Below are positions 23,455-29,987 of a stretch of DNA of 29,987 bases, piece after piece (position 1 is the stretch's first letter; every line of letters begins with the position of its first letter). This DNA is from Saccoglossus kowalevskii (lineage: Eukaryota; Hemichordata; Enteropneusta; Harrimaniidae), in assembly GCF_000003605.2 (NCBI RefSeq), contig NW_003144288.1, positions 565,829-595,815 of the forward strand. The letters run 5' to 3'. The notes beneath the pieces were generated by a model. That model saw only the letters and a program-made list of their open reading frames with translations. It did no database searches and had not been told where the DNA came from. A program made the translations under genes and the position numbers.

Positions 23455-26400
23455 ATCAAAACTTGTGGTTATAACTTGCTGTGTCACTTGTTGATAATCT
23501 GTTGATGAGATCTGTTCCGAAGTCAACACTGATTGACATTCTCCAAGAAGACGACTAGCACTGGTTAGAAGCAGTTTTAGAGCCATTCTGACACTCTCCG
23601 AACTTGGCATCTGTGAAATGACAAACAGAAACGATAATTGTATTGATGTAGCGAGGAGAAACCTATCAATTCAAACATTTACTTGAGGGGTCTTGTTGCC
23701 TGGCTGCAGAATAATGCGCTTTCATAGGGGTTGTGGTTATACGTAACGTATGGGCTTAATCACTGCATAGCATGCATCCTGGTCATGGGATGTTGAAAAT
23801 TACAGGTTGGACATTTGCACCTACAATACTTTGAGCAATTTAAGTAATGTATATATATATAGTATGATTTTCCAATAGGAATGCTTGTAACAATTATGCT
23901 ATGGAATCTGTTGCAAATTTTTCTTTATATTCTGACATTACATGGATTATTTTTGTACGGTAACTTATTTTGCACATGACTACAACCAATTGACCATGAC
24001 GACTGCAAGTTGAGCGCCGGATTTGACGAAAAATGTCTGTATACCCACCTCAGGAAATAGATCGGCCATTTCTTTGACCGCTTTATGGATATTTTCTGAA
24101 CACGGTATAAAACTGAAACGAGACATTAGAGCATACGTAATGAGATCTATTGCATTCATATACTTATTCTACAGTTTTGTAGATGTGTGAACAAAAGGGA
24201 AAATGGCGATAGGGTTTTAAGTGTCAAAACCGTTATAGAAATAATGAGAGAATATTATATTAATAATCAAAAATGTATGTCAATTTCTGATTTGCAAATA
24301 CTGTGCATCTTTACCTATCGTGTTTCTGTGCCTGAGCAGCTATAAGTAATTTTTGAATTTTTCTTGTGATTTGTTCTGTTTGTCTGATAATGTCTTCTTG
24401 ACGGGGTAATTTTTCAATAGAAGCATCAGCCCCACCACTGCTACTGCTCACAGCAAGGTGGTCTTTCTGTGTTGATGATTGATTCTGTATGAGTGAGTCT
24501 TGGCTATTGAAAACAAAAAAAGGGAAGTATAATGTTTTATGTCCAATATATTGCCTGCTGCTTATTAAAATCCCCGTTCGGACCACTGTGCCGATTATTT
24601 TCAAACTTCACATGTACATCATGCATCTTTGGATAGCAACGCACATTCAGTCAGTTCACGTTCCAATTCAGAATGGCTGAATGGCGGCCATTTTTGTACT
24701 TGAAATTTATTAAAATCAAGCATTTCTGGAATTGGATCTCAGTTACAGATTTTGTTCAAACTTGGTACATACATTGAACATGACAGGACCTTGATACACG
24801 TCATCTTGTTTTTGAGATCCGATTCAAACTCCCCCCACTGGTGAACATATTGTTTTAATGAATGCCAGTTTGGAATCGTATCTCTTAACATGACTGTTCA
24901 TGTTTTAAACTTGATAATTCAACCCTTCGATTTCCCAAGATATCTTGATTGCCATCCCAACACATGACAACTATGAGACCATGTGTTTGGAGTCACCTAT
25001 GGGTCAGTACTTACACTGTCTGTATAATATCTTCTTGTGTTTGTAGCGTAGTGTTGTCATAATCACTATCACACTGGCTCGTTCTCTCTTCTACTTTGGT
25101 CAATGTACCAGTCTGTCTCACACTCCTCTTAATCTGTAATAACAAAGAAATGCAATGACAAACAACACAGTATTTGGGTAGTTTTGGCACAAGGCCCCAC
25201 CCACAATTGATTGATGACTTTTGTTTTTAAGCTGAATTAAAGTCACAAATACCACAATGAGAAACAGCTTAGTTTACAATGTTACAAAACACTGCGTAAA
25301 AAAAAATGTCTCAATCACCAAGAAAATGCAACAAAATGTGAAAAAAAAATCAAAACAAAAACAGCTGATAATTAAGGGCATGCAATGTAGCTGTCATCAC
25401 GATGCATATCATTTACATGCATTGCATTATTAAGAAGTTTGTACCGCATCGCTGTCACTTACAGTTATAGCCAAAACGTACACTAGCGTTATAAACAGTC
25501 GGCTCAATGTGAGCAAATAGGACTTTAATTGCTACCAAAGTTACTAACTTTGATGAATAAGAAAATCCAGTAAGTCGATCATGCCATATGTTGATACATT
25601 GCACAAAACAAGCATTGAGCAAGTCGCACGATATTACAATAAGATTATCATCAAGTTGCATGCCTTTGATTATCCACCCTTGACAATAAATGAAGAGATA
25701 GATATTGAAATCTTTGGCATTGCAGGGCATTTTATAAAAGAGTCTAAAAAGTTTTTTTTTTTAATTGTTTACAATTACAGTGAGGATATAAGAACTTTAA
25801 ATTATAAAGTGACTCGTGATACTAGAGCTGAAGAGTGGATACCAAATGTGACAGGTGACTGCAGGTACAGACCATGTCTGAAAAAACAAATCTTAAGAGA
25901 AATTATTGTATGAACAGATTTGATTTTATGAAAATTAATGTATTTGATAAAACTTAACACTTTCAAGTATAGTTATATCAGTAACGAAATTAGATATATC
26001 ACAAGTTTTAATGAACGAATTTTTATTGGTACAGTAGTGAACAAAACTGAAATGAGACGGCCATTTTGAATCAGAACACAAAACAAATGACATGATGTAT
26101 ATAGTTGTAAAGTTTGGTTGTGATCAGTCAATGAATGTCAGAAACATGGCTGTAGAAGATCATTTTGAATCAAATGTGAACAAAGTCCTATTTATGTTCA
26201 ATGGACGTACCAAGATTGTCAATATGTGTTTATGTATAACTGAGATTTAGGTTTATAATGGACTGTAACATTAAAATGGTCACCATTCGGCCATCTTGAA
26301 TCTGATCTGATAGTGGATTAATGAGAGTCTGATCTGTTCTTTTAAAAAAAGCTAAGATGTAATACTTACCTGCAGAGTCTAGAATTGGTGGCTAGCCAAG

Positions 26401-29054
26401 CTTAGCGATAAGCAGCACAAGTGAAGGTCAGAGGTCAGGGTGCAAAGGTTACGAAAGCTAAGGAATCAATGAAGGGAGGGGTTTACTCACCGCAGATGAC
26501 TCTGTACTAGTAGTATCACTTCCTAAGGTGGTCTCGATAATATCGTAGACCATTTGATAAGGTGATAAGGGGCTACTCACACTTACCACGGCGTGTGATT
26601 CAGTACTAGCAGTTTGAACCCCTGGTAGCTGCGTCCCAACGGTAGACGGTAAGCCAGCCAACAGGTCCTCCGTTGATGGGATTTTGTCATCTTCTGCCGG
26701 CCATGGATTTTGACGCTGCTGTACCCGAGGTTCAAACATGGATTGTGGCCGCCCAAATGTTCTCGGTGATTTGCCTGGTGTGTTTGGTGTGACAGGCTCT
26801 ACAGTCGGTGATGATTCGTGTCCATTACTGATGGCAGGGGCCTCCTCCGGTCGGGGCACAAGTGTTGCTCGAAGCTGTGAGTTTTCCTGCATCAGCCTTT
26901 GAACCTAAGTGAAATGAAATAACACACATAAGTTTACTGCGAGAGCTGTAAAACCATTTATTTTCACTGACATTTTAAAAATTTCACTATTTTGATCAGA
27001 TTCAATAGGTTTCACGAATTTGCACGGGAAACAATGACTTCTATTTATTTGATTTAAAATGTTTGTGCGGATTAAATTTAGCAGATAATATTTATCAGTG
27101 AAATTAAAACCCAGTGAATAATTAATACACTTACAGTAAACTGAAAATGGTGCCATTTAAAAAGGTCAAAGGTCAGTTTATTACATTGGTTTCTCATAAA
27201 TTCAATGTATAAACTATAATAATAATTCTTTCACTGAATAAATTACTTAGTGAAGAAAATATTTTGTTATATCAAATTCAACAAACCTCAAATAAAATTT
27301 TACTCATTTCCACCATAGAGGGCAGAACACATATTAATGATGTGAACTACAAACAAGTTTGCAAAAAATGCATTCATAGCCACAACCGTAAATCTGTCTA
27401 TACTGTCATTACAACAGCTTTACCTAAAATTTAGTTAATACTGTAAAATACTTTATTTTCACTTGGAATTAATTCAGTGAAAATAAAATCCAGCGAATAT
27501 ACTTTTTTCCTATATTTTGCATTCAACTCATCAAAAATCAGTGAAAATAAAATCCACACAAAACACCTAAAAGTCTTTTCAGCGAAAATTAATTCCAGCT
27601 AAAATAAAGTATTTCACAGTACCCGGTAGTCTCCTTGGTATTTGCTTTCACTAAGTGATAAAATCCAATAAAACTGACAAAAAATAAAACATACCATAGA
27701 TTGCAGTAAATTGATTTCTTGTGTCATGTTTTTGTTCATCGTTGCAAGTTGTTGAATTTTAGCTTCCGCTGATGCATGCGCTTTCTTGACTTCCAAGTAT
27801 TCCTCTATTGTGATTGGTCCGTCTGACAGCTCAGATGACGCCATGCTCTGCAAAGTTAAAAGTCAACAGGCATGTTAACAAGAATTAAATTCTTGACTAG
27901 GAAGTCATTATAAATGACTTTATCCTCATCAGTAATTTAAGTGCCTTGACTTTGAAATTGACTAGCTTGATTAAACATTTTGTGGATGCAACGTTCAATA
28001 CAAGGGCATGCAGCCATACATACCGCTGTTCTTCGGTTACTTTTTGGTGAACTTTCTTGCTCTACAGCATTCAATTGTTCTTCAAGATCAGGTTCATCAT
28101 CGGAGCCTGCCACACTATCATACAGGGGTTCATCGTCGCTAATCGTGCTGGGAACTTTACCTACCCCAAGACGCGATTCGGATAGTTTGACTGGTGGTGG
28201 TGCCGGTGGCGGATCTCGATATGCCATTATATCTATATGATCTGAAATGTTGAGGAATTTGGGATATGTACAAGCAAGTGGTGTGTGAATACAAGAAACA
28301 CTTGAATAATGTGATTCAGTATGGTGATGTAAATATTTTAAGGTGGGTATATCTCTCGACCAGTTTCCTAACATAAGTAAGTCCCTGCATGGCTATTCCT
28401 GGGACAATGCGTAATCCACACTGTTTGTATTTATTCCTTCATCTTTGATTTTGATCTTGTGTTCATACACCAATAGATGGGAGTTATAATTCAATTATTA
28501 CCTTGCTTCCACTTTCCCATGGTATTGCATTGTGGAGTAGTGCGAGTATACTCCGCTATGTTGTGTACCCACTGTCTGTTTTGTTGCATATACCGGTATA
28601 TGTTTTAAATTGCGTTATGCATGGACCCCCTAATCAATTTTAGTACTGAGCAATTCAACTTTACTATTTTCTCCAGAAAAGTCAAGTCAAATACTAATTT
28701 CGACATAAAGTGATGAACGTTGATAACGTTTTACTGTGCAACTTGGTGAGATCACAAAACAATGTTGCGTGCAAATGAAAATTAGAAGAATTAAATCTAT
28801 CGGCTGTCAAAAAGATATCCAGGTCACTCACTATTAAACAAAGACAGCTTTGTCGTGTCGTAAATAAATGAAACTAAACAACACATGTTCATTTCATAAG
28901 TGAAATACCCCAACATAATAGCAATTCAATTGCAGTTACTTTTACCTGTTCTAAGAATTGACCGATGACTGGATCGCCTTCTCGCATCATTCAATATATC
29001 AATAATTAAAGTGGCAAATTCCCTGGCATTGAAACGGGCTAATTTTTGACGTCC
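23413..29054 (-). CDS. GIT1/GIT2: ARF GTPase-activating protein GIT, 3' part
   Basis: GIT proteins pair with PIX exchange factors and paxillin to control Arf/Rac signalling at focal adhesions. Exons in gene order: 29054-28946, 28241-28024, 27847-27695, 26904-26491, 25133-25015, 24503-24315, 24112-24049, 23610-23413 (TAA). All GT-AG, phases match, 487 codons. Fragment landmarks: second Spa2-homology repeat RQKLARFNAREFATLIIDIL (2-21); LYDSVAGSDDEPD, like vertebrate DYDSVASDEDTD; ELSDGPITIEEYLEVKKA starting a leucine-rich coiled coil across exons 3-4; variable Pro/Ser/Thr linker with PQSMFEP; CDSDYDNT; then the paxillin-binding FAT-like domain: EDIIRQTEQITRKIQKLL, KHDSFIPCSENIHKAV, QQVITTSFDIAKAAKQLV. 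N-terminal ArfGAP, ankyrin and first SHD exons are outside the window, so the entry is partial. GIT1 versus GIT2 cannot be decided; invertebrates usually have one gene. Confidence 0.97.
24568..24860 (+). repeat. Family-A repeat copy in a GIT intron
   Basis: Starts AATCCCCGTTCGGACC (the left arm of the family-A hairpin, now decayed) and continues with 'ttcaaacttcacatgtacat', 'atggcggccattttt', 'ggatctcagttac', 'ttcaaacttggtacatacat' and 'gaccttgatacacgtcat', in the same order as at 7499-8200. The tetranucleotide run is missing. About two half-monomers are present. Confidence 0.8.
26040..26320. repeat. Degenerate family-A-like repeat
   Basis: 'acggccattttgaatcaga', 'gatcattttgaatcaaatg' and 'cattcggccatcttgaatc' recur at about 110-140 base steps in the largest GIT intron, like the GGCCATTTTG words of family A. 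No hairpin or clear end is visible. Confidence 0.4.
26370..26400 (-). other. Cryptic 31-nt exon with consensus donor in a GIT intron
   Basis: The minus strand has a perfect donor CTGCAG|GTAAGT at 26370/26369. Just upstream is a pyrimidine-rich run and an AG at CGCTAAG|CTTGG (26401/26400). If used between the exons at 26491 and 25133 it would read Leu-Gly-stop; use of the next AG (CTTGGCTAG|) would also lead to a stop at the following junction. Either way the product would end before the paxillin-binding domain. Real use is unproven. Confidence 0.3.
26491..26586 (-). other. In-frame alternative 3' segment of GIT exon 4 (two donors)
   Basis: The long linker exon has two donors: GTG|GTAAGT after codon HAV at 26587/26586 and GCG|GTGAGT at 26491/26490, exactly 96 bases apart and both in phase 0. 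Use of the first removes 32 residues (including SPLSPYQMVYDIIETT) with no frame change. Sequences before the donors look duplicated: TASTESHAV and TTSTESSA. Confidence 0.55.
26946..27138. mobile_element. MITE variant of the CTGTAAA/TTTACAG family
   Basis: From CTGTAAAACCATTTATTTTC to CACTTACAGTA in a GIT intron. It carries the AAAACCCAGTGAATAATTAA block shared with the 16483-16695 element. The inner part is diverged. The minus frame over 27156-26905 is this element, not a gene. Confidence 0.6.
27439..27621. mobile_element. Palindromic MITE, TA target duplication
   Basis: A 183-bp copy, from TACTGTAAAATACTTTATTT to AGTATTTCACAGTA. The right half (TCAGCGAAAATTAATTCCAG, then CTAAAATAAAGTATTT) is nearly the same as in the 13878-14066 copy, so the two look closely related. 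It lies in a GIT intron, with the right end 74 bases before the 27695-27847 exon in window coordinates. Confidence 0.85.
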
Positions 29055-29410
29055 CTAGAGAAAAACAAAATTGAATGTCACATATTTATTATTGTATATA
29101 CGGAAATCACAAAATATGGTATTATATAGGAAGAGATGAATTACTCTGGATTGGATATAAACACCATTGAACACCTAGAGACTGGTGAATTAAAAATCAG
29201 AATTTGTTACTGTTTTGTGAAAGAAGAAAGACTTGCACCCCAAACCGCTAAGAAAGAATATTGGTAATGAATTGGATATGTTTGTTATAAAGGACGACTT
29301 TAAAAGATCGATGTCAGATAAAAAAAAACTTATTTGCTTTAGTTTGGGGGTGGGGGGTTTGACCTTAAAAAAGTTTCCATCCTACAAAAATGATTTTATT
29401 TTTGAATGAA

Positions 29411-29987
29411 GTCAAAACAAGCAGCCTCTCGGCTGAGATAGCTCCGCTGTTAGCAATGCACATTTCAATTAAAGAACAGAAGATATCATTAGAAAATGAA
29501 CAATATGAATAGTATCAAAGCAATCGGACTTACAGTTTTTAACAAGAAGTCGAAAATATCACTTTTTACCAAAAATTACAAAAATATTCACCAAAATAAA
29601 TTAATTAGAGAATTGAAGATATCATCACAAAATGAACAAATCTGAGAGAGTTCCACATGTAGTACCTATATATGTAATATCAAAGCAATCGGACTTACAG
29701 TTTTCAACAAGAAGTCGAAAATATCACTTTTTACCAAAAATGGCAAAAATATTCACCAAAATTAGAGAACTGAAGATATCATCACAAAATGAACAAATCT
29801 GAGAAAGGTCTACATGTAGTATCTATATATGTAATATCAAAGCAATTGAACTATTGATTTTTAACAAGAAGTCGAAAATATCACTTTTTACCAAAAATTA
29901 CAAAAATATTCACCAAAATTAGAGAATTGAAGATATCATCACAAAATGAACAAATCTGAGAAAGGTCCACGTGTAGTACCTATATAT
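29411..29987 (-). repeat. Family-B repeat with ~160-bp tandem core (copy 2, runs off the window)
   Basis: Inverted relative to copy 1. Begins with the same tail (hairpin CAGCC-TCTC-GGCTG at 29422-29435, then the GAGATAGCTCCGCTGTTAGC block) and continues with monomers marked by 'aacaagaagtcgaaaatat' at 29541, 29706 and 29863 (spacing 165 and 157). The monomers are closer to each other than those of copy 1, suggesting a younger or homogenised array. It is still repeating at the window edge, in the intron before the first visible GIT exon. Confidence 0.88.

Noticed and set aside
24504-24604. Upstream extension of the GIT exon at 24503 to a methionine at 24604
   Set aside because: It reads through the acceptor TTTTCAATAG|C; the residues before it are intron, and joining to 25015 keeps the frame.
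25581-25913. + strand ORF of 110 codons inside the largest GIT intron
   Set aside because: Low-complexity, AT-driven codons, a poly-Phe stretch from a T run, no domain, and no useful splice or promoter context.
27614-27853. A separate 79-codon protein starting MQSMASSELSD
   Set aside because: It is GIT exon 27695-27847 plus intron on both sides.
27980-28240. + strand ORF of 86 codons rich in Ser/Gly
   Set aside because: It is the exact antisense shadow of the GIT exon 28024-28241.

Overview
The window is a piece of an animal nuclear genome, AT-rich and intron-rich, with GT-AG introns and many short non-autonomous transposon copies. The two genes recognised, THOC6 and GIT, are animal genes. 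Introns are 0.6-2.8 kb. Several dispersed repeats have ~160-bp tandem cores, a style I associate with marine invertebrates such as bivalves, but I cannot fix the phylum from this sequence.

Layout: 1-7040 holds no gene I can support. It is AT-rich DNA with a (GTCC)n repeat and a doubtful cysteine-rich exon pair at the far left on the minus strand. A compact promoter with an NRF1-type palindrome lies at about 7190-7281, and an open stretch with a splice donor runs leftward from it. THOC6 (TREX/THO mRNA-export complex, WD40 protein) runs on the + strand from 7282 to 19881 in 13 coding exons that join in frame to 343 codons (338 with an alternative first donor). The intergenic stretch of about 3.4 kb between the two stop codons holds a palindromic MITE and a 565-bp TIR element with TA target duplication. 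The 3' part of GIT (ARF-GAP and PIX/paxillin scaffold) runs on the minus strand from 29054 down to 23413 in eight exons giving 487 codons. Its ArfGAP and ankyrin exons lie beyond the right edge. The two genes are convergent (tail to tail). They act in unrelated processes (nuclear mRNA export and focal-adhesion/Arf signalling), and nothing suggests a shared function.

The most unusual points are around GIT. The end of the last coding exon is present three times as a 47-bp tandem repeat running into the 3'UTR. The long exon 4 (numbered within the window) ends in two similar in-frame donor sites 96 bp apart. A 31-nt cryptic exon with a perfect donor would truncate the protein before its paxillin-binding end. 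Around both genes sit at least five related palindromic MITEs with CTGTAAA...TTTACAG ends, two hAT-like elements, and two different families of ~160-bp tandem-core repeats. I see no bacterial-type system, CRISPR array, rRNA or tRNA.
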